A stretch of DNA of 64,000 bases. Source: Anabas testudineus. Lineage: Eukaryota; Chordata; Actinopteri; Anabantiformes; Anabantidae. The stretch lies in NCBI RefSeq assembly GCF_900324465.2, contig NC_046612.1, forward strand, positions 3,303,943-3,367,942. The letters run 5' to 3'. Below the pieces are notes generated by a model. The model saw nothing but the letters and a program-made list of their open reading frames with translations, was not told the origin of the DNA and did no database searches. The translations under genes were made by a program, and so were the position numbers. This document shows positions 26,101 through 38,519 of the stretch, one piece after another (position 1 is the first letter of the stretch; each line of letters begins with the position of its first letter).

Positions 26101-29100
26101 ATGGCGGAAAAAACTATAAACAACGAACAAACTGAGCTCGAATCTATCGTTAACCGCTGGATAGTGGATTATTATGTGCTTCGAGCGCTAGAGTCGTTTA
26201 GAAAGGACCAATATGAGGACTTCTGCAACGCTAGAGATATTCTTCAGAGTAAGTAACGAAGCGCCTCGTTTGTGCTGCGCTAACATTCGCTCTGTTTAGC
26301 TAACGTTAACATTAACTACAGGTGTCGGTCCAACTTTGGCGTTAACGTTAAACTAACTTCAAGCTAACTTAAATTATTTTAACAGTTTTATTTAACATTA
26401 TTACAGGTTTTCTAAATTAACGTGTCACTGGCTTTGTGACTGAGTGTATTATTCTCATACAGGTTTTAGCATTTACTAACAACTAGCATTAGCTAAGTAA
26501 CGTTAAGCTCTTTAGCTAGTGTTGTCGGCTACCAACATTTAGAGCTAACCTCAACAACCGTCAGGTAAACTACAGTTACCCTGACACGTTGACATTAAGA
26601 TTAAAAATGTTTATGATGGAATACTGTTGTGCGCTGAATTGCAGACATCATGCAAAGAATGCACATTTTTGATATATAATGTTATAAATAATATTTCAGG
26701 ACATTAATACGTAGTTATATAGTTGGTGCTTTTGAAGCCATTGAAGTTAGCAACTTAGTTTTCACAATAGAAGGGAGACAATGCAACATAAAACATTGAG
26801 TGAATGTCAAAGTCTGTTAAAGTTGTAGCTGAAAGAACTAACTATTGTTTGTACAGAAAGCTAGAATGGCTTTATGAGTAAAAATATACTAATGACTCAA
26901 ATGTTACATACAGAGTGGCCAGGCTAGTTGTGCTTAATAACAAAATCATTATTACCTTGTATATACCATCAGCTCTGAGAGCTGCCAACACTGTAACATC
27001 CTGAGTGAAGTAAAGATATGTCGCAGACAGTACCCCGCCAGCTAACCCTGACTCAATAAAGAAAAAATACATTATGTAGAGCCGACAATGAGCTATGTAT
27101 TTTACTTTTTATTAGAACATGTATTTTATAGGATGTAACAAGTCTATTATTTGTCTTGTTCCAGAAGTCCTTCAGCGTGCTGTGGAGAGGACTAATGTCA
27201 CGGAACCAAAGATTCGAGTGTTGCAGTTTCTCACCCGTATAAATGAGGGTGAAAACCTTGGTTAGATTCAAATTAATGTATTCATCAATGCACATCTCAG
27301 TAACTTTGGCCACAAATTCAGTTGTTGAAGATTTCATTTAGTTGCATCTATGTGTACGTTTTTAATGCAGAATATTGTAATAAACCACTTGCCGTCTTTA
27401 CCTGCAGAATTGTCATTTGAGCGTGACAAGTCAATAACTCCTCTGGAATCAGCCTTAGTGATGCTGGAAAACTGGAAGGAATGCAATTTTGTACAGGCGG
27501 ATTTAGGTTTTGAGAAAGTATACACCTCTGTTAAAGAGATGGTAAGCATTTTAATCTATTTATTTACTCATGTTTCCATTTTGTTATCACTTGTATGTAT
27601 ACATTACTTCTGTTATTAGATTAGAGTAATTTTTTTTTATTGAGGTGCTCAATCCACCACAGCTATATGTTACCTCTAATGAAGCTGAAACAGATTATAT
27701 TTTTCAGATTGTGTTTTTTTTGTGTGTGTGTTTGTGTATGTGTCCTTAGATCGTTGGGATTTTAATTAAGAACGGCAAATTTGACAAAGCAAACGAGGTG
27801 CTGAAAAAACACTTTCCCGGAACAATGGTTGGCAAGGTAAGATTACTAACCAAAACAGCATGTTATAATTTCATTCATTGAAATAATAATTTAGGATACT
27901 TTATCTTGGTAACTGCATCCATATTTAACCTTGATTATTGAGTGTGGGTTAAACAAGTCATGTAGCAACATAGCTGTAGTTCTCATAGGCTAATTTAGAA
28001 CGTGTGTGTTCATGCAGTTAGCCATCACTAAAAAGAATAGGTGTAATCCCTTGTGTTGAAAATGACTTTTTTTTACATTGAAATTCAACTTTCAAGTCTG
28101 TATTTTTAATGTATGTTTGTTTGAAATTGTCTGTGATATCAAATACACTACACTTGTGTAAAGATAAAGTTTGTTAGTATATTGTAGTGCTGAAACTCAG
28201 TGTCCCAAAAATATTGGATGTGCTCAGAGTTCACAGAGCTGTGTACTTGTTGTGATGTTACACACCTCTATAGAAAATTTGCTATGTATTAAATTGACAT
28301 TCATCCATTGCATTAATGTTGAAAGTTTCTTTATGTTGATGACATGTTCTGGCTGCAAATGTGCATGAATGATTACACATTACAAAATACTATTAAATTA
28401 ATTGTTTTAATTGTTCTTTGAAGCTGAGTTGTTAACAGTAAATTTAGCTAGCAGCTTCTCTCTGTCACACTAATGGTTTCATTTTCTTCGTGAAATTAAA
28501 TAATTTTTAATTTGTCTGGCTTGTGTCACACATCACTGAACTAAACTGTATTCTCTGTAGAAAGCTACATTCATGGGTCTCATCAGACAGAAGAATAACA
28601 CACACAAAATCATTGACCAAATGGATTTCCACCAGTTCAAGGAGGAGATGTTGGCCTATTGCAAGACTCTCTGCAAATTTGATGTTCCCTTTCTTCACAG
28701 GGTGAGTGCAGTATGAGTTCAGTAAAACACCTTGTCTATGATCAATTTGTGGATGCAACACTGTTGATTTGTTGGGTAAGTACATGTGTTTATATGTATT
28801 TTTTGCCTCCTTACATGTTTCAGGTTGCAAAACAGGTCATTGATAAAAGACTTCAAGATCAAGATGACATGGCAGCTGATGACGGAGATGAATCTGATCC
28901 GTCCTCTACTCCTCCGCTTGTGTCATGGTAGGTTCCCTCACTTCAACTAAGTTCATCATGCTAATGTTTGTAAAATAATAAAATGCCAAATGGTTGTACA
29001 GGATAATTTTTCCAGTATAGTTTCACAAGAACTTTTCTTATACTAATCATCTGATATGTTGACTGGAGAATTTAATTTTATTGTCTGTATCCTATCTTCT

Positions 29101-32100
29101 AGGAAACATACAATTATGCAGAAGAACAGGTTAAAGGCAGCTTACCAGGCTTTAGCCACAAGCTCAGATGAGAAATCATTTGCTCAGCTGGAGGAGGAAG
29201 TGGAAAAGGAGGGTTACAAAAGACAAGAGGACGGTTGCATTTGCCTCTCACATACTCCTAATAAGGGCACCAGTGGGAAAAATGTCAGGGAGGAAAGACT
29301 ATTTCAGAGACAGTCAGGTAGCCCCATGGAGGCTTCCCCAGCAGACCAACCACCACAAGCAGATGGTGTACAAACGCAGGCAAATATACTCTTAAAGACG
29401 CCCACAGTGGCACAGCTGGTGATGCAGCCAGACAGCCAGTTGAGCTCTCAGTGCACAGTAGCTACGCTGGAACTGCAGACTGAAGTCAGAACTGAAGAGT
29501 CAGCAGAGTTACCAACTGTATCCAATGTTAACAACCTGCAGTGCCCAATAACAGAGAATGACGTTACCCCACCCATACGGAAGCTCCCAAGACGAGGAAA
29601 CAGAACTTTCAGCAGGTAAATAGTAAAACAACAAAAGAATATCTGAAACTCATTGTTTATGAACCAGACTACTTCTGTCTCATTTGTGCATGAAGGTATG
29701 GAATACTCTCAATCAAACGGTAATCAGATTACCATTGTTCACATTTATTTCATAAGATTGGTTTTAAAATATTTTCCCTAAAGCTTAATTCTAAGAATGA
29801 GTATTACATTTTCATGCCTATTCTTATGATGTAGATTGTGTCTATGGACAAAAAATATTTTTTGCAGCTCTTTCTGTACCAAATGCAATTAAGAATGAAT
29901 TGTTGCTAGTCCTGTATTGCTTCGTGGTACTAAATCCGCTGTTTCTTTTTTTAATGCAGAGCCTCAACTAGTTGGGCAGAGTTGTCAGAAGACACTGAAG
30001 AGGACCACTCTGTCCATGTGACCAATAGGGAAAATTGTATGGGAAAAGTCCATAACAAGTCCAATGGTTCACTCATCAGGCACGTCCAGATTACACAATA
30101 ACACCTGACACAGTGTTGCCATTGGCAGTTGTTGTTTTCACAAAATTCTCAAAGGCTCTGATGAATGTTATGTAATGAAGAATATCACTATCAAAGACTG
30201 TAATTTCCCAAAAAGGCTCCTACACTAGATGAGGTAGAAGTTTAAGGAATCCCATGTTGTCTGTAGAGTCCTTTTTTAAGCTCTTTTCAACAAGACAAAC
30301 CTTTTACAAAACCCTGAAACCTTTTTACGGTAACAGATTTCTGGAGCTCTGGGCCACAGCAGTTAAACTAAGGAACCAGTGTAAGAACTCTTAAGTCCCT
30401 GTGGTGCTTTACTGTTTGTGTTTTCATTGTTCCAATGTTCATGCAACGTTTAAGTTTAATTCATGTACAGATTCAAGAAAAGATCTCTATTAAGAAACAA
30501 AAGCGTGGGCATCACAGTATACGGTGCAATATTATATATGTTATATATTTTTAGTTATATATTTTTTAGTTTTAAGAATCTATATCTGTAACTAGTAAAG
30601 GGTTATATTTGGTTTCACTTTGTAGGAAAACCTTCTTACAAATAGTTTGAAAACATAAGTGTTGAGTTTGACAGCAGAGCATAATTTTTGTAAAAACAAA
30701 TCTCTCCTATTGTGGTTAATGTTTGACTTATTCATGACTTTTATTTGATTGTCTTTATACAGAAGCATCAAAAAGTCAAAAAAGTCTTTGTCAGACAGTA
30801 AGAAAGACCCACAGGAGTCCTTCTCAGCCTTCCAAACCCCAGTGAAGAAACATCATGACGGACTGGCCAGCAATCCTCTCAGCAAGCAAGTCTAAATATG
30901 GTTACATTCATTATGATGCTAGTTTGTTAGTGACCCAAAGACTGATAGAATAATGTCACCTTTGTATTTAAGCAGGGATCCAGATAGCACAGATGAGGTC
31001 TGTATCACAGATTCTTCACTGGACCACTCCCCCGGTCAATCCCCCCTTGATTCAGTCCCTCAAACAAGCTCCACACCTCACAAGGTCTCCACTGAGGACA
31101 AAGATGCTCCACATTCAAAATGGTTAGTAGCGATTAATCCAGCAGCTGTAGCTAAAAATGGATTGACTCACCTGTTGTGAATGATTCATATAATAAACAA
31201 TACATATAAATCCATAATTTTATCCAAAATCTCACAAACGTTGCACCTCAAACATACATTTCTTATTTTGTTGTGATCAAAGTTACGGTATATACTTTTG
31301 AGAAATGTTTTGTAGAAAAATGCTGTAATAAAGGTTTCAGTGTGGAGAAGTCAAAGACTTCCATAACTCTGATTCATTGAATAGCCTGGTAGCAGTGATT
31401 TTAGATATTCTTTTCTTAAGGTTTTGGAATTAAGCTAAAACTTCCAACTTCAATTTTTTACTGGAAAACATTTGTAGCTTTTTTTTTTTTTTTTTTTTTG
31501 ACTGAGCATAGCAGAGACTTCATTTGGAAATATTTAACAGCAACATCATTACAAATTTTAATGATGTAAATAAGAAAACATTTACTGTGTACTACTTTTT
31601 TTTTTAGTTAGGTGTTTTAGTTAGTTAGTTGGGATTATGGATCACAGTACCCAGCAATAAAAAGAAACTGCTTTTGTTCACAGGAGACAGCTGCTGAAAG
31701 AGGCCAAGGAAACAAAGGAAACATGGAGTGATGAAGAGTCATGCGTCATCGTCAAAAACAACACAAGTAATATATAATATCAAACATGTTTTTAATAAGT
31801 CATCCTAAGTCTAAGTGTAAAAATCTTGTTCATGTGAAAATATATTTTGGTTTTCCTGAAGGACTGAATGAGAGCACGTCAAATCCAAGCCACAGAAAGA
31901 GGGTAAGCACTACTATCTACAATACAACAAAGTGAAGTACCTAATGTGTTCCAATCCTTAATGTTCCTGTTCTGTTGCAGAAGTGGACTAGTTCTGAGAC
32001 AGAGAGGTTGAAAGAAGGAGTCAAAAGATTTGGAGAGGGCAACTGGAGTAAGATAAGGACATACTGCAAATTCAATGATCGCACTAATGTCAACCTTAAG

Positions 32101-32139
32101 GACAGATGGAGAACAATGAAGAACGCAAACATGGTCTGA
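26101..32139 (+). CDS. terf2: Telomeric repeat-binding factor 2 (TRF2), 13 coding exons
   Basis: Shelterin subunit that binds double-stranded TTAGGG repeats and protects chromosome ends. Exons: 26101-26248, 27165-27260, 27408-27541, 27750-27836, 28561-28701, 28824-28927, 29103-29615, 29960-30079, 30763-30885, 30976-31122, 31684-31766, 31862-31902, 31981-32139. They total 631 residues in an unbroken frame. The TRFH dimerisation domain spans about 14-205 (VNRWIVDYYVLRALESF, ITPLESALVMLE). A RAP1-binding-like segment, RLKAAYQALATSSDEKSF, near 246-263 resembles human TRF2 LKAAFKTL and argues for TRF2 rather than TRF1. A C-terminal Myb/telobox domain (about 578-628) has GEGNWSKI and LKDRWRTM. The frame closes only if exons 8 and 9 end at GC donors (30080 and 30886). 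There is no long basic N-terminus. Called terfa in some fish nomenclature. Confidence 0.93.
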
Positions 32140-32405
32140 GAGCTTCAAGAGGAACTGCTCAACATATCCATAAGGAATGTTTCATCCACATTCATTTCAT
32201 TTCCTAATTTTCTGTCAATACAGTACATCCCAGCCCTTCTGTTCTTTTTCTTAAATAATCATCTTGGAATATTTAGAACACAACTTTTTTTTTTTTTTTT
32301 TTAGGATTTAGGTTTTAAGATTAGTTGAGTCTTTTTGATTACAAAAAAAAACAGCTGTATTTTTTTTTATTTTCACTGTAGACCCATTCACAGTATTAAG
32401 ACTGA

Positions 32406-32411
32406 AATAAA
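32406..32411 (+). terminator. terf2 polyadenylation signal AATAAA
   Basis: A canonical signal 267 nt after the terf2 stop. It lies 13 bp from the opposing nip7 signal, so the two transcripts probably overlap at their 3' ends. Confidence 0.65.
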
Positions 32412-32423
32412 TACAAAGACAGG

Positions 32424-32429
32424 TTTATT
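32424..32429 (-). terminator. nip7 polyadenylation signal (AATAAA on the minus strand)
   Basis: TTTATT on the plus strand, about 295 nt beyond the nip7 stop. Cleavage 10-30 nt further would fall inside the terf2 3' UTR. Confidence 0.6.
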
Positions 32430-32722
32430 TGAAAGATGTAATTAACAAAACAAACACCAAAGAACAGCATTCTGATTCCTTTTGACATTTGACTCAAAGA
32501 AATCTTTGTGGCATGGCAAACTGTAGATGGATGATCATCAGGAACCCAGTCAATACAGAGGTCTTTGTATCAGTCTCTCAACTGCATTGAAAATCATGCT
32601 GTAACAGGTACTGATGTGCCTTTGAACCAGGTCTTTCAAATAACCACTGTTGAAACAAATGGGTAAAAAAAAAAAGAGAGAGAGAGAGAGACAGGTTTGA
32701 CAGTCCAGTTGCTGAAGCACCT

Positions 32723-34713
32723 TTAAGTTAACGTGTCTTCATTCCTAATAAACTCTCCCACATCGGCCTGGTGGAACACAACAATGGACATAGGGTCCAC
32801 TCGCCGGCACTCCTGTGTGGACTTGGCTGCAACCCCAAAACCCTAAGAAGGAAGACAAGACTCGTTCAGAAATCCTTTTAGTGGCATTTCTGTGAAGACT
32901 GACCATTGTACATGCATTCAACATTTTGGGCATCAGGGCGACTTACCAGAGGCACATCAGCCATGGAGTAGACCACAACTCCCTGATACTGCATAGTGTT
33001 CTCAGTGATTCTCCCAAGCCCAGATTTTAGCACGTGGTTTCCATAGAGGAAAGACTGCTCTGCTCCAGGTTTAACCCACACCTTGAACTGAGAATATGAT
33101 AGTCTCAGGTTATTCATATAAGCGAGTATATAGTTATTAATGACAGAGATTAACTGTTCTAACAATTGAAATAAAAGTTATGTATGTGATAAGTTATATG
33201 GCCAATAAATTCCCGTTCTCGTTGGCTGTAATGTAAAGTACACAGACCTCAGATGCCTTTTTACACACGCTGTAAATACGTTTTGGATAAATGGGTAAAC
33301 TGACTTTTTTTCTCCATTGAAGTAAAAACATGGCTGCACATTTATTAAAAATCTAAAACTAAAAAAGTCTGTAATTACAACAGCAATAAGACCCTTAATT
33401 CAGCACTCTGTTGAAGAATCACTTAGAACTACATACAGCTGAGTCCTGTTGGGTCTTCATTTGCTTTTTATATCAAGATTTGAGAAGTTTATCCCATTGT
33501 TTGACAGAATTTTTCATATTAAGCCAAATTAGTGGCATGTATCCATTAGTGGAATGGATGGTAGTTACTGTACCTGCTAGTATAGCTATGGCAATTCATG
33601 CCATGTCTGTGTTATGACATAGCAGAGGAGTAGCACTTTCATCTCATCTAATGTCAGTAGAGAGGAGTTAAGAGGAGGGAGGAAAGGATGCAAATGGTGG
33701 AAACCAAGATACAAATTAATACTTCAATAAGATACACCCATAGTCACCTTTGCATAGGGCGCCAGGAAATCCAAAGCTGTGATGTGAAGACGGAACTTCT
33801 TGGTTTTTGTGAACTTTCCAAAACATGTTCCCACTGACACGAGCTTGTCCCGGGAAATGTTTGTGGCCAATTTAAGAATTTTTTCACTGTGGGAAGAAAG
33901 TGATAGTATGTAAATTTCTCAATGAACAAATGTTAAAGGCCAACTTCTCAAAACTTTCTACATGGCTTTCTATAGTTAATTCTGACAAATAAATGTGCAA
34001 GGCTGACCCTAGCTGTATATTGTAGTGGTCCCCCAAGAGTCTCCCTGTTTCTCCTTCAAATTCTCATCATACATACACGTTCATAATCATTATAGTCAAG
34101 TTGTATGTACTTTGTCCTTTATTGTCATAAATATGCAAAAGAACATCGATTCTTGGTTTATCTGCAATTACTGTTTTGAGAGCGATATGAAATGTATTTC
34201 TGACGTGTGTTAGAAGCCAGATGTTTCCATCCTTTCAAGGGTTAGTGTAATTAACAAAAGGTTAATGACATCAGTTCTTCAGATGGGCTCATGTCATCTG
34301 GTAGCTCATACTATGGAGGTGGTCGACATGCTCCAGTTTTTCAGCTGAACGATAACTGTGGTATTTTAACATTTGGAAGGCAGTGTATAGTTTCACACCG
34401 TGGATATACGTGTTGTCCCCAAAACAGAACCATTTGTGCTACTTTGTCCTGGATTACCTCATGTAATACAGACGATCGTTGTGTAGCCTGAAACAGTAGG
34501 TACCGTCAGGTCGATCCACTAGAAGTTTTATGTTTTCACCGATGCTGTTGGGGGGAAGGAGAAAAGCATGGATCATCATATGCTAACGAGCATGCTACTA
34601 TTTCTGCAAAACATTCATAAAAAACAGACAGGCGAAACGTCCTCAACGCTCACTTACTACTTCGACAGCTTCTCAAACACCGTTTTCGTTTCTTCGTCTG
34701 TTAGTGGCCTCAT
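32723..34713 (-). CDS. nip7: NIP7, 60S ribosome biogenesis factor (5 exons)
   Basis: Nucleolar PUA-domain protein needed for pre-rRNA processing and 60S subunit assembly. Exons in transcript order: 34658-34713, 34458-34544, 33748-33886, 32947-33087, 32723-32842. They give 180 residues, identical in length to human. The protein begins [20 protein letters not shown] and contains [16 protein letters not shown] and [16 protein letters not shown]. The C-terminal PUA domain has [20 protein letters not shown] and GFGVAAKST, ending EDTLT. Nearly every block matches human. It is tail-to-tail with terf2, as in human 16q22 where the two are close neighbours, and head-to-head with the cdc42se2-like gene. 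Confidence 0.97.
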
Positions 34714-34914
34714 TTTGAGTATTTAAACTTCAATTTCTCCGCAGATATAACAACTCATGTAAGAAACGTGAAAACGTGGGTCAACACGGAAGTCGTCACA
34801 GTCGGTAGCGGAAGTGTGGTGACGTCACCAAGCAGCGCATTTCCTGGGTTTTTTACATTTTCGTTAGCTTCAGTCGATCGTTCGCTTTTACTCCGGGAAA
34901 CCGGCCGCCATCTG
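34714..34914. promoter_or_regulatory. bidirectional promoter, nip7 (-) and cdc42se2-like (+)
   Basis: About 200 bp separate the nip7 start codon from a plus-strand splice donor (GTAAGT at 34915) that ends the probable noncoding first exon of the cdc42se2-like gene. Inside are GCGGAAGTG (ETS/GABP-like, 34808-34816), a full CRE TGACGTCA (34820-34827) and GCCGCCAT (reverse YY1-like, 34904-34911). There is no TATA box. This is the usual make-up of a head-to-head CpG promoter. Confidence 0.6.
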
Positions 34915-35689
34915 GTAAGTTTATCATCTCAAATGATTATACCTCACAGAAATCCATTTATTGAGTGACTGCTAAATGGTTGCCATGAACATACATTTGT
35001 TCGAACTTCGTCTTTGTTTGACATTTAAGTCCTTTCATTTCGAAACGGCTTCAGTTACCCGGGCTAGCTAAGCTAGCTGTCAACGGAGCTGGAGAACGTT
35101 AGCTAGCCCGTGAGCTAACTCTATTAGCAGCCGATAATGCTAATCTAACAAACGCTGGTTTGCTGCAGGCAACGACTCCGCTGTACAAAAGCTGTTCAAG
35201 TGAAATCAGGTCTGATACCCTGGGATGCCATTAGTAGCTGCACTGAATGGCGGCCAGTTGTGTTTTTATCGCCGTGTGTCTTTTGTCGCAGCGGCGCGAA
35301 GTTAATGTTACATAAGGTGAATTTGTTTGTAAATACCGATTACCTTCATCTAATCCGACATCAGAGGCAGAGGGAGTAATCTTATTCAGGATTACAGCAG
35401 TCATCGAGATCAACACTAGACACCTCTGCCCTCTTGCAGATGATAATGTGTTTGTCCTGTATTCAGGTCACGGTAACAGCGATGTGAAGCGTCAGCTACA
35501 GAGCAAGAGGCACAAATTAGGAAATGTACTTTGTCAGCGAGCTCCTCGCATTTGGCAGATCATTTGATCCTACTACTAATTCCTGTCTGACAGCAGATAA
35601 TGGCTGAAAAATGCCTGCTATCACGTAATGTTATACACAGTCAGGTGGTAGAAATACACGAACTCAACATTGATGAAAAAGTGCAAGCG

Positions 35690-36070
35690 ACGCCTTAAAA
35701 ATACTCCATTACTGAAGTTGTACTAGCTCTAAAGTTTACTTAAAGTACAAGTACTCTACTAAGAAAACAGTGTATTTTAAACAGGATTGGGTTTAAGAAT
35801 AAAACAATTCCTTGACAGACATTAAAGGGTGAAAATATGTCAAAGAACATTCAGGTCAGTGTGTTATTATAGAGAGTTGGTGTGAAACCAGCAGCGACTG
35901 GTGAAAGTGGAGCCGGAGAATAGAAGAGCATCATTTATTAGTGGAATGATTATCTACTGAGAATCTGCATGTTCATCTGCTGTCAAATAAGTATCATCTG
36001 GAAAAGTATAAAAACATATATGAAGTAAAGTACAATTATCTTAAAATTGTACTCAAGTTTAGTCATCACT
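35690..36070. repeat. AGTACAAGTA-type interspersed repeat
   Basis: Contains ACTTAAAGTACAAGTACTC near 35740 and AGTAAAGTACAATTATCTTA near 36025, ending with ACTCAAGTTTAG. These are the words of the repeat also seen at 11690-11780 and 42635-42735. It lies in the 5' intron of the cdc42se2-like gene. Confidence 0.45.
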
Positions 36071-37665
36071 CGACTAAAGCTACTTGTTTGCTTAGCAGCC
36101 CTCATCCAGGTAATGTTATACAAGGCCGAAAATAATTTCACAGACCTGACATGTTTCGAAATGTCTTACTGTTACACTGATGGGTAATTATACTCCAGCG
36201 TATACAAGTTTAACTGCAGTACCTTTAATACTTGTAAACTACATTTTCGGATAACCTTAATAATCATGTAATCCCCTTGACTTTCAGTCACAGTGTGATC
36301 AGAACATTTGTCAATGTGTGTCTTCACACGCGATGCATATCTCAAAGGAAAAGACCAGTGATTTTCTATATTTGTGTTATTATCAAGAACTGAAAACGAA
36401 TGAATCACTCACTGTGACGTCTTCGAGTCCTGAACTTGACTTGCGCTTATTCCATCTATTGTATTTTTATAAAATACTTTTTAAAAAGAGCTCAAAAGGT
36501 TAAGAACCAGCGTTACTGTAAAAAAGTGAAAGGGTTTCTGGTTTCACAGAGTCACGGTGAGTAGACTCAGTTCATTGTTGGTTAACAAAATATAGAAAAT
36601 CACCAGCTTTGTCCTATAAATATATAAAATATTGTCTTAGTTTACCCATTTGAAATGATGTGACCTACACTCTTCTGTATAAATGTTTCACTGCTCCATA
36701 AAAGCATATGCCAGGCATTATATACTGTTATATTAAGTAGTTACTGCATATGTATTTTCATCGTCATTTTCTCACATGTGTCATTTTCTTTTAATGAAAT
36801 AAGCCTCTAGGTCATTTCAGTTCCCATGAGATATTAATTAAAATGGAAACCTTGTTGATGCTGTACTACTAATAACGGCATACTAAAAAAGGGAAACACA
36901 GGCTGATCACGAGAACCCAAGTTTACAGTCAAATAACTGTTGTTTACCTCATGAAGTGACCCACATAATGAAAAGCGAAACACATTTATCACTTGAATTA
37001 CTTGTCTTTATAGAAGGTGGCTCCTCAGATCCCATATTGAAAAACACAGTGCACTGACCCAGTTTCCCTATTTTGGGACTTCACCTTCAGAACATGAATA
37101 TAAATATATGTACAACAATTTTTTTTACTTTTTATGAGGAAGTCAGAAGTGCATATATAATTATACAGTAGGTGGGTGTGATGGCAGTTTGTTTTGAAAA
37201 TAGCAGCCTGACCATAAAACCGACTCATATCTTTCACATTCTAATTAGCTTTAACACTGAAATAATACAGCAATACAGATGTACATCATTGTTCCTGCCT
37301 CAAGATATGTAGGTTGTTACTGCTCCTATGAATTCTACAAACATCCACACTTTTTTGACTGATTAATAAACAACAACAAAAAATTATAATAATAGATAAC
37401 TGTGAATGTTATGGATGATTTGAGAAAATGTGTCTGAGTTAAATAAGATTTTTCTTTTCTACAAATTTCATGACAGGAGTGTGCTGACTTGTATTGGGAG
37501 CTCAGCTCTTGTGCCAACGGTCTACCCCAAGAAAACCAGAGTTTTGTTCTGTCATCAGTTTCCGGGGTGTGTTTGTGGCTCTGCTAACAGTGAACAGGAA
37601 GACAGACGCACAGAGTCGTCTGAACAGACAGAGGAAACTGCTGCGGCTTCTTCGTCATCCTCAGA

Positions 37666-38519
37666 ATGACTGAGTTCTGGGTTTGTTTCAGCTGCTGCAT
37701 TGCAGAGCAGCCACAACCTGTGAGTACAAAACACACTTGGAAGACAAAGTGGTTTACTTCATCTTTAAGGCAGCTCTCTTGTTTGAAGTGAAATTTCATG
37801 TGACATGTTTTAGATGGAATGTGGATTATTAGACAGAGCAACCCCCAAATTTTCAATTTTAATAAAACTGTTAAAATAATAAAAAAAAACATTTATTATT
37901 ATTATACTTTTTAAAAGGAATATTGTGGTTGTGTTGTGTCTGTCGTGTTTTGATTATGGTTTACATAGTAAAGTTTGAGGGTCTCTGATATGATGGTTAT
38001 TTTGATTGACTGGGACGTGTTACTGTGACAGTGAACAACCTCGGTCACAGTAACACATCTACCAACAGATTAGATTAGAAGAAATGAGGAATGTTGTTGT
38101 TTGTGGGAAAACACGTCCACTGCTTAAGAGACAGTTTCAGAATGTAAATAGGACATGGACGAGTAGGCTCTGCTTCCTCCTTCACTTCATACTTAATGAT
38201 TAGTAACATCACATTAAATGTATGTACGGTGGTAAGATTAGTGATCCATTTGCTGCCTTTTCAGAAACGGCGGCGGCGGATCGATCGCTCCATGATCGGG
38301 GAGCCAACAAACTTTGTTCACACCACACACGTAGGATCAGGGGACATGGGCCTGGGATTGGCATCGGTATGTTTTGGTCCTCTTTTCTGAATATTCAACC
38401 AGCAGAGTGTTGCACTTATGACAATCACACCTTGGTGTTTGCAGGTGGACCTCGTTCAGGCCCAGATGAAATCTAAAGGGGGTTACTCGCATGGCGGGTC
38501 TGAAGGTTCGCAGTTGTAA
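37666..38519 (+). CDS. cdc42se2: CDC42 small effector, CDC42SE2-like (3 coding exons)
   Basis: Small peripheral membrane protein that binds GTP-loaded CDC42 through a CRIB motif and affects actin. Coding exons 37666-37719, 38265-38366 and 38445-38519 give 76 residues (human CDC42SE2 84, CDC42SE1 79). It begins [20 protein letters not shown]; the Cys pair is the expected palmitoylation site. The CRIB core [20 protein letters not shown] follows at about 24-43. The N-terminus and the KGGY near the C-terminus favour SE2 over SE1. The presence of an IRF1-type gene nearby, as on human 5q31, agrees. Noncoding exons extend back to 34914. The 3' UTR is long, with AATAAA at 40058 and again at 40325. 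Confidence 0.93.
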
